From positions 1 through 49,177 of the IMG/VR virus record IMGVR_UViG_3300042731_002677: a DNA stretch of 49,177 nt. One strand, written 5' to 3'. A program made the position numbers and the translations under genes. Shown piece by piece: positions 35,734 to 45,556 of the stretch. The DNA is from a virus. How positions within the stretch are numbered: position 1 is the stretch's first letter; every line of letters starts with the position of its first letter. Below the pieces are notes generated by a model that was not told the origin of the DNA, did no database searches, and was given only the letters and a program-made list of their open reading frames with translations.

Positions 35734-36349
35734 TTTCGAGGACTCCGCATTCCCATTGATCTCTGTCCCGTTCAACGGGTCAGGGGTTTTTGCAAGAGCA
35801 AGGGAATTAAACGCCGTACAGATTCGGTCTTGCGGCGACTTTTCCTTGATTGACCTAAGTGGCGGCGACGGTATTAAGTCGAACCTTAGCTTTGCAGAAA
35901 TGCGGCAGTATTCGGAGTATCAACACTCGATAGTGCGTGAATCTCTTGTTGAACCAACCTATGACGAATTAATGAAGTGGGTTTCTCTCGATGTTGCTGG
36001 GCATGAAGAAACGCTTGCAAATTTACGAGAGAAGATCAAAGACGTTCCGGCTGGTAAGGAGCGAGACGCGATTGTTGATGAAATAGAAAGCTGCAAGGTT
36101 CTCTTAAAGCTCGTACTTCCGCAAGACTTCATGGCGGCAATTATGAGTTTCGCCCTAAAAATCGATAGTAGCGATATCAAGAAAGTCACAAGGGACATGT
36201 TATACCGGGCGGCCATTCTTGCCTCACGTGGACACGATAACCCACACGATCACGTTGATGGGTTCTTTACACCGTTCAACCTTGAGGATATTGATATCGT
36301 AGCCTGGGGTATCTACGAGGAAGAGAAGGACAGGAAAAAGGCGGGTTAA
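35705..36349 (+). CDS. Tail assembly chaperone-like protein
   Basis: 214 residues, ATG 29 bases inside the tube gene. Helical and acidic (KWVSLDVAGHEETLANLREK; DEIESCKVLLKLVLPQDFMA). Its place between tube and tape measure is that of tail assembly chaperones. I see no clear slippery site for a G/GT-type frameshift. Confidence 0.55.
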   Translation: MKPSVSSRSNFEDSAFPLISVPFNGSGVFARARELNAVQIRSCGDFSLIDLSGGDGIKSNLSFAEMRQYSEYQHSIVRESLVEPTYDELMKWVSLDVAGHEETLANLREKIKDVPAGKERDAIVDEIESCKVLLKLVLPQDFMAAIMSFALKIDSSDIKKVTRDMLYRAAILASRGHDNPHDHVDGFFTPFNLEDIDIVAWGIYEEEKDRKKAG

Positions 36350-36352
36350 TGT

Positions 36353-39300
36353 TTGGCTGTTGATGCTGGTTCTATATTTTCAGAAGTAAGAGTCTCGCTC
36401 GACAAGCTCAGAGCCGACCTTTCAAAGGTTGATGCTCGGTTCGGGAAATTTGCGCAGACCAATCAACAGCAATCTAATAAGGTCCAGGGATTCTGGACCA
36501 AATCATTCGGGAAAATATCGGCCGGTGGAATAGCGGCCTTCGCCGGTATCGGTCTTGCGGTAAAGTCGGCAGTAAAGACGTTTGCTGGGTTTGAACAGTC
36601 TCTTGCAAACGTAGAGTCTGTGGCCGGTGCTACGGCTTCGGAGATGGACGAGCTACGAGCCGCAGCCATTCGCGCAGGTGAGCAGACACGGTTTACGGCG
36701 TCCGAAGCTGCGGACGCAATGTACTATCTTGCATCTGCCGGTTTCGATGCTTCCGAATCTGTTTCAGCCCTCGATGGTGTTCTCTCTCTAGCAACTGCAA
36801 CACAGAGTGACTTAGCATCAACCTCTGCATCTGTTGCTGCATCAATATCTCAATTTGGCCTAGATGCATCTGCCGCGTCATTAGTTGCTAATGTTTTTGC
36901 CGCTGCTATTGGAAATTCACAAGCAAATATGGAGAAACTTACAAACTCCATGCGCAATGTTGGGCCAGTTGCCGGTGCGTTAGGAAAGTCTATAGAAGAA
37001 ACAGTTGGAGTTCTTCAGGTCCTTTATGATGCTGGTTTTCAGGGGGAACAGGCTGGAGTCGCACTTAGAAATATATTTATTTCACTTGCGTCAAAATCAG
37101 ATCCAATAACACAAAGATTAATGCAACTTGGATTAACTTTCGAGGAGTTAAATCCGCAGGCAAATAGCTTTGCAGAAATAGTCGATAATATTAACGCCAA
37201 AATAGAAGACCCTGCACAAGCGCTTGAAGCGTTCGACAAGAGGACTGGCCCCCAACTCATTTCATTGCTCAAGGCCGGTGGAGAGGCCATAAACGAATAT
37301 ACCACAGCAGTTACGGGGACAAATAAGGCCGTGAGTGCTGCGGCGACTCAATTGGACACGCTTCAAGGTTCGTTTGACCTGTTAAAAAGCGCGGCGCAGT
37401 CAGCGGCTATCAATATCATTAGTGAATTGCAACCGGCTATCCGTGGCCTAGTTGATTTTATCCGCGGGTTAATTGAGAGATTTAACGGCCTACCGGGACC
37501 GCTCAAAGCTTTTACTGGTGCGGCGGTTATAGCCATTCCGGTAATAGGCGCTCTTGCCGCTGCCGTTGCGGCCCTACAGGCTGCCGCGTCCGGCGGGCTG
37601 ACTCTTATCCTTGCCGGTGTCGCTGGCGGCATAGCGGCTATCGCATCGGCATCAGCTAAGGCTAAACAAGCTAAGGTCGACGAGCTTTTCGGAGATGTTT
37701 CAGAAAGACTGAAAGGCGCGGCAGAGAACGGTGAAGATTTAGTTGAGGCAATCAAGGAGATATCCAGAGAAACCGGACTGTCTGTTGATCAGGTTATTAA
37801 TCTTGCGGAAGAACATGGACTTGTAACCTCTGAAATATCGCAACAAGTCGCATTACTCAGAGAGAGCAACGCAGAGCTTGACGAGAACGCAAAGACAGCA
37901 AAAGAGATAGTAAAAGAAAACGAATATATTAGGGCAAATCTAGCGACAGCGGCTAATAGCATGGGCGATATGGGTGAAATTGCTCAGAACTACGCCAGAA
38001 ATATGAATGTTTCGCTTGAACGTGTGATTTCAATAGCCCAAACGCTTAATAATCTTACGCCAGCTCAAGAAGAACAGTTGCGTCTACTCAAACTCCAGGC
38101 CGAAGAGTGGGCAAAGATCCGCGAGGAAGATATAGCCAGCCTTGAACGCGCATCAGGTAGGGCTGGCGAGAGGGAGAGGGCGGCAGCGGCAGCGAGAGCC
38201 GAAGCCGAGGCAGACGCGGAAGCGCTAAGGATAGACACTCTCAGGGCACAAATAGAAGACGAGTACAAAGCGGCACGGGCTAAGGTCCTTGAGGTAATAG
38301 ACGCCGAGAGAAGCGAAGTTGATAAGATAAGGGAACAGGTAGATTATCTCAACGCCCACCCATGGAGCCTCACAGATGCCGAAGGGAGACGACTAGACGC
38401 AGACAGGATTAAGGCTCTTGAAATTCTCAATCAACAATTAATTGCCGCACAAAATGAGACAAGTGAAGCAGCGAATGCACAAGAAGAATTTAGGAAAAAA
38501 ATAGAAGAAATAGGCATAGAAGAACGCGAATTATTAGACCTAGAAGAATCTAGGGCCTTAGCTTCCGCGGAACTATATGAAGGTACGGCAGATGAAATAA
38601 ACGACGCAAGAAAAGCTATTTCGGATTATTACGATTTATTGCGAAAGGTTAGAGATGAAGAGGCAAACGAGGAAGCCGCCAAAACATTAGAACATTATTC
38701 CAATCTTCTTCTTGAGAAAACAGAATTAGATAAAATATCTATTGAAAACGAACGCCAAAAGGCCATTGAGGCGGTGCGTGGCCTTAATGCGTCAGATATT
38801 GCAACCGAACAAGCAATTGATAAAATAAACGAATACTATGATTCCCTACAAAAGCGAGACGCGTGGGACCGATTCATTGAAAACGCAAATAGTATCATCG
38901 GGCCTGTGTCGTCCATACTGGACGCCGTTGGTGGTCTATATGATGCACTCGCACAACAGCAGATAGATGCGCTTGACAGGGAGCTACAGGCCCGTTTGGA
39001 GTCTCTTGGTATAGCAGAGGAGACAACGCTAGAGAGTCTTCAAAGACAGCTTGACGAGGCGATAGCCGCTGGAGACATGGAAACGGCTGCCGACCTTGAG
39101 GATGAAATACAGAGAGAAGAGATAACCAAAGAATATGAGCAGAAAAAGGCGACAATTCAGTATCAAGCCGATCTAAAGGGCTGGCGGTTGAAGCTGCTTA
39201 GCGCTATAGCCTCCGGGGCGCTTGCTATTACAAATGCGTTTGCCACTCGTCCGTTTATACCAGCAGGATTGATAGCTGGGTCTCTTGCCACGGCCCTAAC

Positions 39301-39631
39301 TGGCGTACAGATAGCAACGGTCAAGGCGCAGAAGCCACAGCCACCTGGGTTTCAAACAGGCGGTATTGTTATCGGAGGGGCCGGTTCTGCTGGCCGAGAC
39401 GTGAGAGTCGCAGAAGGATCTAGCAATGAATTGCTTCTTAATGATTCTCCAGCTGGTCAGTCGTTCCTAAATCAGTTTGCAGAAAGGGTTGCGGATGTAA
39501 TTGCTGGCAGGATTGGACAACAAATGATACAATTAAATCACAGCACAGTCTTAAATGGTAGGGTTTTGACCGAAGAGGTTGTACAATACATTGATAACGG
39601 GAAAGTCAGGATGAAGGCGCTACAGAGATGA
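36353..39631 (+). CDS. Tape measure protein
   Basis: 1092 residues, TTG start. A TP901-type core (EEMDELRAAAIRAGEQTRFT-like segment near residue 90; GVALRNIFISLASKSDPITQ near 230), membrane-like segments at about 385-440 (GPLKAFTGAAVIAIPVIGAL), then long coiled coils (residues 460-990) rich in Glu, Ala, Lys and Arg, and a Gly-rich end. It sets tail length, roughly 1.5 angstrom per residue giving about 160 nm, and helps DNA pass the inner membrane. Confidence 0.9.
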   Translation: MAVDAGSIFSEVRVSLDKLRADLSKVDARFGKFAQTNQQQSNKVQGFWTKSFGKISAGGIAAFAGIGLAVKSAVKTFAGFEQSLANVESVAGATASEMDELRAAAIRAGEQTRFTASEAADAMYYLASAGFDASESVSALDGVLSLATATQSDLASTSASVAASISQFGLDASAASLVANVFAAAIGNSQANMEKLTNSMRNVGPVAGALGKSIEETVGVLQVLYDAGFQGEQAGVALRNIFISLASKSDPITQRLMQLGLTFEELNPQANSFAEIVDNINAKIEDPAQALEAFDKRTGPQLISLLKAGGEAINEYTTAVTGTNKAVSAAATQLDTLQGSFDLLKSAAQSAAINIISELQPAIRGLVDFIRGLIERFNGLPGPLKAFTGAAVIAIPVIGALAAAVAALQAAASGGLTLILAGVAGGIAAIASASAKAKQAKVDELFGDVSERLKGAAENGEDLVEAIKEISRETGLSVDQVINLAEEHGLVTSEISQQVALLRESNAELDENAKTAKEIVKENEYIRANLATAANSMGDMGEIAQNYARNMNVSLERVISIAQTLNNLTPAQEEQLRLLKLQAEEWAKIREEDIASLERASGRAGERERAAAAARAEAEADAEALRIDTLRAQIEDEYKAARAKVLEVIDAERSEVDKIREQVDYLNAHPWSLTDAEGRRLDADRIKALEILNQQLIAAQNETSEAANAQEEFRKKIEEIGIEERELLDLEESRALASAELYEGTADEINDARKAISDYYDLLRKVRDEEANEEAAKTLEHYSNLLLEKTELDKISIENERQKAIEAVRGLNASDIATEQAIDKINEYYDSLQKRDAWDRFIENANSIIGPVSSILDAVGGLYDALAQQQIDALDRELQARLESLGIAEETTLESLQRQLDEAIAAGDMETAADLEDEIQREEITKEYEQKKATIQYQADLKGWRLKLLSAIASGALAITNAFATRPFIPAGLIAGSLATALTGVQIATVKAQKPQPPGFQTGGIVIGGAGSAGRDVRVAEGSSNELLLNDSPAGQSFLNQFAERVADVIAGRIGQQMIQLNHSTVLNGRVLTEEVVQYIDNGKVRMKALQR

Positions 39632-40368
39632 GAATACTTACAACTAAAATAGCATCGGACGCAACAACCTCAAGTACTGATGAGTCGGCGAACTACCCGG
39701 CGTCTAACCTTGCGCACAATTTCTTATGGAATCGCTGGCAACCGACAACGGACGGTGAGCAGACCGCAACTATGGAATGGTCTACCGGTCAGTCGATGAA
39801 TTGTGTGTTTGTTGGTTATATATCAAGCACGATAACGCAACTTGATATTAAGATATACGACGCTGGCGGTTTAGTTGAAACGCTTTCCGATGTCGATATA
39901 TCAGATGGTGTCGGTGCTTACTATTTCAGCACAACACAAACAGGGATAACGAGTCTTGAACTTGTGATCAATGGGCCTGGGGTAATGTATATCGGCGGGT
40001 GTGAGCCGGGTGTCTATTATCAGATGCCGTTCTTCTTGGCAGACAGAGAGGGCGAGAAAATTGATAATTCCATTATTTCTTCGTCGTCCTGGGGACAGGC
40101 GCAACAAACACGGGTTCCATGGCTAGACGGAATCACGCTACCCTTTATAACTAGCCGGTCGGTTTACGATGAAGTGATAAGTCAATTATCAGCGGTCGGG
40201 ACTGGCGGAACGCTTTGGGTTGATTTCTTTGAGGACGACCATAGCGTTAAAGCACCCGGCTATTACAGGCTTAACGAATTGAGTCCATACGAGAAGACAG
40301 AGGCAAAAAGATATCTTGGTGAATCATGGACTCACAACTGGTCAATGAATCTTTTGGAGGCAAGATAA
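39628..40368 (+). CDS. Distal tail-like structural protein
   Basis: 246 residues in ATGA overlap with the tape measure. NYPASNLAHNFLWNRWQPTT and MEWSTGQSMNCVFVGYISST form a beta-sandwich resembling carbohydrate-binding discoidin folds of tail proteins; residues 150-246 form a second beta domain. It probably starts the tail tip. Confidence 0.6.
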   Translation: MRILTTKIASDATTSSTDESANYPASNLAHNFLWNRWQPTTDGEQTATMEWSTGQSMNCVFVGYISSTITQLDIKIYDAGGLVETLSDVDISDGVGAYYFSTTQTGITSLELVINGPGVMYIGGCEPGVYYQMPFFLADREGEKIDNSIISSSSWGQAQQTRVPWLDGITLPFITSRSVYDEVISQLSAVGTGGTLWVDFFEDDHSVKAPGYYRLNELSPYEKTEAKRYLGESWTHNWSMNLLEAR

Positions 40369-41303
40369 TGGCACTTGTTCGTGTCCCAGACCCAAACGAT
40401 CCTGGACTCTCGGCGGCTGATTGGACGACATTTACAACACTTGTTAAGAGGAAGATATTAGACACAAACGGACCATTGCCACCGCAGGACTCATCTGGTG
40501 ATATACCTAAAGGTTTTATCGCATACATTGGTGGAACGCTATATTACAATAACGCTGATTTAACTCCTAGTGGAACACCATCAAGATATATTCAGATAAC
40601 GCCGTCTGGAGCTACGGCAACGGCGGCATATGTCGCAAACCTTTCTGGTGTTACTTGGAATTCGGAATATTGCGGTTGGTACGATGTATCGGGAAATCTC
40701 TACGTTTTTGATGAAGTCTATGCAATTAGCGATAGCCAGATAACGGAAAAACATACGAGGTATATACAAAGCTCGATAGGCAATACAGAAAAACTTACAG
40801 GCTCTGGAAGTTGGACGGTCCCGGCAGGTGTCACTAGGGCTAAGATTATAATGTCAGGTGGCGGGGGTGGCGGAGGTGGCGGAGGCGCATATAATCCATC
40901 AACTGGTCAGCATACAGACGGGTCGGCTGGAAGTAACGGTGGAGATACAACGATGACTGGAGTTGATACGGCTTCTGGCGGCGTTGGGGGTGCTGGTGGT
41001 AACGCAAATCCGTCTGATGCTGCCATATCTGATGCACCAGACATGACAGCATACAACGGGATAGTGCCTGGTGCACCTGGTGGGTTTGGTGGACCGGCCC
41101 CCAACGGATCAGCTAATACACAGCCTGGGTTCCCTGGATTCCCTGGCTTAGTCGTAACCGACGTTCTGGCAGTGAACCCAGGGGATAGCATTTCGTATTC
41201 GTGCGGTTCCGGTGGTGGTGGCGGTGCACACGGGACAGGGTGGACATATCTTGGTGGCGATGGTGGCAATGGTGCAAACGGGTGGATTCTTATTGAATAT
41301 TAA
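40368..41303 (+). CDS. Glycine-rich tail-tip adhesin
   Basis: 311 residues; ATG overlaps the previous stop. The N-terminal 150 residues include PGLSAADWTTFTTLVKRKI, and then SWTVPAGVTRAKIIMSGGGG begins a Gly-rich end with a run of ten Gly and repeated GGxGG/PGxPG blocks, the hallmark of polyglycine-sandwich adhesins. It likely makes contact with the host surface. Confidence 0.68.
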   Translation: MALVRVPDPNDPGLSAADWTTFTTLVKRKILDTNGPLPPQDSSGDIPKGFIAYIGGTLYYNNADLTPSGTPSRYIQITPSGATATAAYVANLSGVTWNSEYCGWYDVSGNLYVFDEVYAISDSQITEKHTRYIQSSIGNTEKLTGSGSWTVPAGVTRAKIIMSGGGGGGGGGGAYNPSTGQHTDGSAGSNGGDTTMTGVDTASGGVGGAGGNANPSDAAISDAPDMTAYNGIVPGAPGGFGGPAPNGSANTQPGFPGFPGLVVTDVLAVNPGDSISYSCGSGGGGGAHGTGWTYLGGDGGNGANGWILIEY

Positions 41304-41310
41304 TTTTTCC

Positions 41311-41339
41311 TTGCTTTGTGCTAAAAACAGCACTATGGT
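41311..41339 (+). promoter_or_regulatory. Promoter of the lipoprotein gene with inverted repeat in the spacer
   Basis: TTGCTT at 41311-41316, 17 bases, TATGGT at 41334-41339. The spacer is almost filled by GTGCT-AAAAAC-AGCAC (41318-41333), an operator-like inverted repeat. A repressor bound there would block the polymerase. The following leader has TTGGAGGTG. Confidence 0.55.
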
Positions 41340-41356
41340 GTGATTGGAGGTGTATA

Positions 41357-41692
41357 ATGAAGACTATTTATGTTTTACTGGTACTGTTTTTTTTGATTGT
41401 CGGCGGTTGTTCGGTGCACGATTGGCCCGATAGCGAGGATATTTATATCAGGCATGTCGAGTTTGGCATAGAAGATGGCATAAAGGCTCCTGGCGAAATG
41501 ATTTGCATAGAGACGTCTTTTTCCTATGCCACAATTAGCGTTACCGGCAATGCAAGGATTAACGGTGAGAGTTCACTGACGATTGGGCCAAATGGATACT
41601 GGTGGATATGGGTAGATGTATCGTCTGTCCCGCCTGGAGGATCAATTGTTATTGATATCAATGGGGATATACTTACATGCTTGGTCGAATAG
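41357..41692 (+). CDS. Small secreted lipoprotein
   Basis: 111 residues; ATG placed by GGAGGTGTATA. Signal peptide and lipobox MKTIYVLLVLFFLIVGGC; Cys18 would be lipidated. The mature part is a beta domain (FSYATISVTGNARINGESSL). It lies as a single promoter-driven gene within the tail operon, a moron-like place; phage lipoproteins of this kind can mask receptors against superinfection (T5 Llp is the known example). Function is inferred. Confidence 0.68.
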   Translation: MKTIYVLLVLFFLIVGGCSVHDWPDSEDIYIRHVEFGIEDGIKAPGEMICIETSFSYATISVTGNARINGESSLTIGPNGYWWIWVDVSSVPPGGSIVIDINGDILTCLVE

Positions 41693-41702
41693 GGTATATA
41701 AT
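41673..41702 (+). promoter_or_regulatory. Late promoter before tail hub gene
   Basis: TTACAT at 41673-41678, 18 bases, TATAAT at 41697-41702. The ATG at 41712 is nine bases after the -10 box, and no ribosome site precedes it, so the transcript would be leaderless or nearly so. Confidence 0.55.
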
Positions 41703-41711
41703 CGCCACTAG

Positions 41712-43547
41712 ATGGTAATAGTACAGATAGCAATAACAGAAGAGCTTGGCAATAGAATAACAAACATAGAGCCGTTTGTTTTTAAGATATACACAGGGCC
41801 ATTTGTGTCAACCTTCCCCAACACGTTCGGATTTACGTTCGATGGATCGGGCCCAGCAATTGAAATCATAGATTTTCTACGCGCACCGGAAGCTGGCTAT
41901 CAAGAAAAGACATCGTATTCTAGCGTTGTTGAGGATGAGGCATCTTGGTATTTTGACACAACAAACCAAATAGTCTATTTTCACGTTGAACATGATTATG
42001 GACGAGACACAACGTATCTGAGTGGAACGGCTTATGGTTATTGCTCGGATAGGCCAATAGGTATTGGCGGATTCCAATATCTTCCTCTGGTCAAAAGCGT
42101 ACCAGATTTAAGCCAGCAACAAGATATAATAGATTATGACATACCATCTATGATATCTGGGGCAATAGAACTTGATAGTTCAAGCGGAGAATTGGACTTC
42201 TTTATAACGACTGATATTTATGGAAACAGAATCTATATATTTTTCCTCGATGATCTACCAACAATTGACATCTATGAATTCTCTGATCTTGTTCAACTGG
42301 CAGCTCTCTCGGTGGACGATTACGATTTTACGGTTTCTTCTGTATTAATAAGAATAAAGGATCTCCGCGAAGAGGGTAATGTACAAATACCCACAGACCT
42401 ATTTAATGCAACTGACTATCCAGACATCAAGGATAACCTCATTAATAAGCCTATACCTTGGAGATTCGGAGAATTACGCGAGGTAAAGTTAATCTGCACA
42501 AACGGAAAGTCGACTAGCGGGAACGTCAGCTATAGGGCTGGTATAGAGATGACCAGCTTCGGAACTCCATATGTAAAGGATGGTGACACATGGACGTCTG
42601 TAACTGCCGTATCATCAGATACAAGCACGGGAGAAATAGTCCTTGCAGAGGCTGACGCAAGGAACGGGACAAATCCAAGAGAGGCGAAACTGGTCAACTG
42701 CGAGGGGATATCAAACGACAGATCAACCGATGTCATACGCGAGCTTAACTATCGTGCGCTTGGAACAACTTTTGATAGTTCAAATTATAACATTGGAGAG
42801 TGGGCATCGGAAGAACTATCGCTTGGTCCGATTGCCCTAAGCCTTGAAAAGCAAAAAAAACTCTTTGATGTCATAGCTGATATTCAGAACGGAAGCAATG
42901 TCGGATTTAGGTATTCGATAACGGCAGACGGCAAAAGAACCATAAGAATCGATAGTGAGGGCAGGACGCCAGTCTACCATGTCACAAATACCGACATCCA
43001 GAATAGAAACGAACTACCGGTTACGACAGACGCCACAACACTCGCGGCAATAGTTAATATCGATTACGATAAATCATATGTAGACGATGAGTATTATCGC
43101 TACACCGATGATTCTGAAGCCGAGACAACGTTTAATGCGTACAAGCAAAAGCCTACAACCACACTTGAGACGCTATTGACGACCGAAACTCTAGCGGCCG
43201 AGCGTGGCGATTTTCATCTTGAGAGATTTTCAACTATTCGCGGGATATTCTCTGGAACGCTGATGGGTGTCAAATATCTAACGCTTAGAATATACGATCT
43301 GATAACGATAGAGATAACCCCAGCCGATTTCGTAAATGTTGATAATAATATGATTGATGGACGCGAGTATTTCGGCATTAAGTTAATCAAGATTCTTTCT
43401 GTAGATCCTGACATAAGGGAGAAACAAAACAATATAAGCGGAGTAATAATCGACGACGCGAGGTTCCCAGAGCACCGTATAATGGAGTATGATGGTGGAG
43501 AAGAAGATTGGCTTTGGGATGACGGCGATTTCTGGGATTTCTATTAG
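41712..43547 (+). CDS. Tail hub/tip protein
   Basis: 611 residues. Beta-rich throughout: KIYTGPFVSTFPNTFGFTFD, a middle with SVLIRIKDLREEGNVQIPTD, and a C-terminal part with EKQKKLFDVIADIQNGSNVG as in phage tail hub proteins. It ends in an acidic Trp/Asp tail (DGGEEDWLWDDGDFWDFY). Size and place fit the tail-tip hub; no enzyme domain is seen. Confidence 0.6.
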   Translation: MVIVQIAITEELGNRITNIEPFVFKIYTGPFVSTFPNTFGFTFDGSGPAIEIIDFLRAPEAGYQEKTSYSSVVEDEASWYFDTTNQIVYFHVEHDYGRDTTYLSGTAYGYCSDRPIGIGGFQYLPLVKSVPDLSQQQDIIDYDIPSMISGAIELDSSSGELDFFITTDIYGNRIYIFFLDDLPTIDIYEFSDLVQLAALSVDDYDFTVSSVLIRIKDLREEGNVQIPTDLFNATDYPDIKDNLINKPIPWRFGELREVKLICTNGKSTSGNVSYRAGIEMTSFGTPYVKDGDTWTSVTAVSSDTSTGEIVLAEADARNGTNPREAKLVNCEGISNDRSTDVIRELNYRALGTTFDSSNYNIGEWASEELSLGPIALSLEKQKKLFDVIADIQNGSNVGFRYSITADGKRTIRIDSEGRTPVYHVTNTDIQNRNELPVTTDATTLAAIVNIDYDKSYVDDEYYRYTDDSEAETTFNAYKQKPTTTLETLLTTETLAAERGDFHLERFSTIRGIFSGTLMGVKYLTLRIYDLITIEITPADFVNVDNNMIDGREYFGIKLIKILSVDPDIREKQNNISGVIIDDARFPEHRIMEYDGGEEDWLWDDGDFWDFY

Positions 43548-43555
43548 GGGACATT

Positions 43556-44473
43556 ATGGGTAAATCAGCTGGTGATTTAATAACAAATAGTCAAACGTTA
43601 ACAACTCCGCCGACCGGTGCATATTGGTATTTGTGGGACCCATCAAAGGCGGTCGGACTTCGTGATCAAATGATTTTGAAATCAGATTTTGACGCTTATA
43701 TAGGAACGCTGAAAGCGGCACTAAGATGGTCCGATCTTATTGGCGGAATTTGTTCACCAGGAACCGACTCTGACCACGATATAGATATCACGGCAGGGGA
43801 GCGAAGAGACAGCACAGACACAGCCAACATTGAATTCTCAAGCGGAACCGCCGCCATTGATGCCACGTTTAACGCAGGGACGAGCACGTGGGGACTTTAT
43901 TCTGGGAGCTCTCTATCGGATGGTGATACGGTCCACCTTTTCGTTGTCAGTATAGACGCTGGCGGTACTGGGTTTTATTTTGATGATGATATAGGCGCGG
44001 CCAATCTTCCGAGCGGGTGTACTTATTTTAGGCGGCTTGATTCTTACAGAATAGCTACCGGTCCTGTCTTGTTACCACAAACGCAAGACGGTCACATAAT
44101 CACGTCATCTGCCCCAGTCGCAACATATGCTGTAGATCTGAGCGGCGCACAGGTTACAACTGCAACAGCTTTCGAGCTGCCCAATGTGCCCAAGGGGATT
44201 ACTCTAAACGTTTCGTGCGCTATTGGGGCGATAGAAGCGGATTCTCAATTTATTCACATTTTTGGCGCTGGCGAGGAAGATTATGTTCCAAGCTCTGCGG
44301 CTTATACTATATGCACAGCACCGGGGGCCGACAGAGGCCAAACAGAGATAGGGGCAATAACAAACACAGATGCACAAATTTATCGGCGCGCCGCGTCAAC
44401 TGCCAACATGACCGTTTTAAATGTTTTCGCAAAAAGCTGGTATGATAGCCTCGGTGTATTTGACGGTGTATGA
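43556..44473 (+). CDS. Tail fibre-like protein
   Basis: 305 residues, ATG after AGGGGACATT. DLITNSQTLTTPPTGAYWYL opens, and a beta-rich Thr/Ser/Gly-rich body follows, ending in a beta fold with VLNVFAKSWYDSLGVFDGV. No chaperone domain. It overlaps the next gene by ATGA. Confidence 0.58.
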   Translation: MGKSAGDLITNSQTLTTPPTGAYWYLWDPSKAVGLRDQMILKSDFDAYIGTLKAALRWSDLIGGICSPGTDSDHDIDITAGERRDSTDTANIEFSSGTAAIDATFNAGTSTWGLYSGSSLSDGDTVHLFVVSIDAGGTGFYFDDDIGAANLPSGCTYFRRLDSYRIATGPVLLPQTQDGHIITSSAPVATYAVDLSGAQVTTATAFELPNVPKGITLNVSCAIGAIEADSQFIHIFGAGEEDYVPSSAAYTICTAPGADRGQTEIGAITNTDAQIYRRAASTANMTVLNVFAKSWYDSLGVFDGV

Positions 44474-45027
44474 GCAAACGCAAGTCCGATATGGAAACAT
44501 CTATAATGATGGCCGACCTAAGAAATGGGATGATACCTGTCGGCAAGTGCGAGGAAGAGGGAGACAACGTGGACAGGGATAAGGCAAGCGAGACGAACAG
44601 AAAAGAGGCAGATGAAGCATACCGCCGCCTTGTCCTTACCGAGCTACAGCGCAATGGTGAAGATATGGCCGCGTTGCGCGAGGCATTGGATAAGCTCAAT
44701 ACAAAAATGGACCACGTTGATGATAGGGTGTCATCCGTTATCAAGAGCCAATTAGACGATAGATCAGAATTCCTTACGCTCATTGGAGAGATAAAAAAAA
44801 ATAACGAGTTAAACGCCGGAAGAATTCAGCAGAACACAGACACCATAGTGTCGTTGAGGGAAACGGTGAGGAAGCATATTTACGATACGGATGCCGAGGA
44901 ACAGATAAAATTAGCTGAAAAAAACACACAAAAATCACAGAGGGTGTCTATTATTAGCGTCACAATCGGTGGTATGAGTTTTATATTCGGTGTGATAATG
45001 GCGTTTCTACAGTTTGCAGGAGGGTGA
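44470..45027 (+). CDS. Coiled-coil protein with C-terminal membrane anchor
   Basis: 185 residues. A long coiled coil (residues 30-140, LREALDKLNTKMDHVDDRVS) and one C-terminal membrane segment VSIISVTIGGMSFIFGVIMA. The layout recalls XhlA-type hemolysin/holin partners or Rz-type proteins reversed. It lies at the start of the lysis block. Confidence 0.55.
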   Translation: MSKRKSDMETSIMMADLRNGMIPVGKCEEEGDNVDRDKASETNRKEADEAYRRLVLTELQRNGEDMAALREALDKLNTKMDHVDDRVSSVIKSQLDDRSEFLTLIGEIKKNNELNAGRIQQNTDTIVSLRETVRKHIYDTDAEEQIKLAEKNTQKSQRVSIISVTIGGMSFIFGVIMAFLQFAGG

Positions 45028-45028
45028 T

Positions 45029-45535
45029 TTGATAGAATTCACGAAGCAAACAGACCTACCGCGCATGGAGTCGCGATGGGGGTGCTATCTAACGTCTGCT
45101 GGATTAACTCCTGTCGAGAATGAGCTTAACAGACCTTTAAACGAGTTCGAATTATTTGCGTGGCTCGGACTTGCTTATTCGTTCACTGTCCCAGATGAGC
45201 GAAGGCGTGGCGCTGTCCGTCCTGCGTATGCCATGTGCAACTATAAGGATCACGCCAATTTCAAGCCGCCTAGTAAACCTGAAAAACCGGGGTGGGGATG
45301 GGATTCTGACGCAGAATATCACGACTTTGCACAGGCGCCTGGTGATTTCTTGGCCGAAGCCTTCTACGTATTTGGTATCGAGCACCCACACGGTCGCTAT
45401 GATGTCATTAGATATCGAACGCCGTACGGCTTCCACTTCACCTCGCTAATCAATGGAACAATCGAAATAAATCCAGACCCGTCAATCGAGTTGCTTGAAA
45501 AGAAGCAAGTCATCCCGATTAAGATAGGCGGCTAA
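45029..45535 (+). CDS. C39-like cysteine peptidase, candidate endolysin or cell-wall hydrolase
   Basis: 168 residues from a TTG preceded by GGAGGGTGAT. ESRWGCYLTSAGLTP supplies the Cys, YGFHFTSLINGTIEINPD the His and Asp/Asn, the order of C39/papain-like peptidases, and YDVIRYRTPYG is the strand before the His. No signal peptide. Position among lysis-type genes makes a wall-degrading enzyme plausible. Confidence 0.5.
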   Translation: MIEFTKQTDLPRMESRWGCYLTSAGLTPVENELNRPLNEFELFAWLGLAYSFTVPDERRRGAVRPAYAMCNYKDHANFKPPSKPEKPGWGWDSDAEYHDFAQAPGDFLAEAFYVFGIEHPHGRYDVIRYRTPYGFHFTSLINGTIEINPDPSIELLEKKQVIPIKIGG

Positions 45536-45556
45536 TGTCGCCAAATAGGAGACTCA

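Noticed and set aside
35680-35740. G/GT-type programmed frameshift between tube and chaperone genes
   Set aside because: The overlap has no clear heptanucleotide slippery site, and the downstream gene has its own ATG.
40846-41269. Pro-, His- and Arg-rich leftward frames opposite the glycine-rich adhesin
   Set aside because: They are the complement of Gly-rich repeats (GGT/GGC read as Pro/Thr/His) and have no start context.
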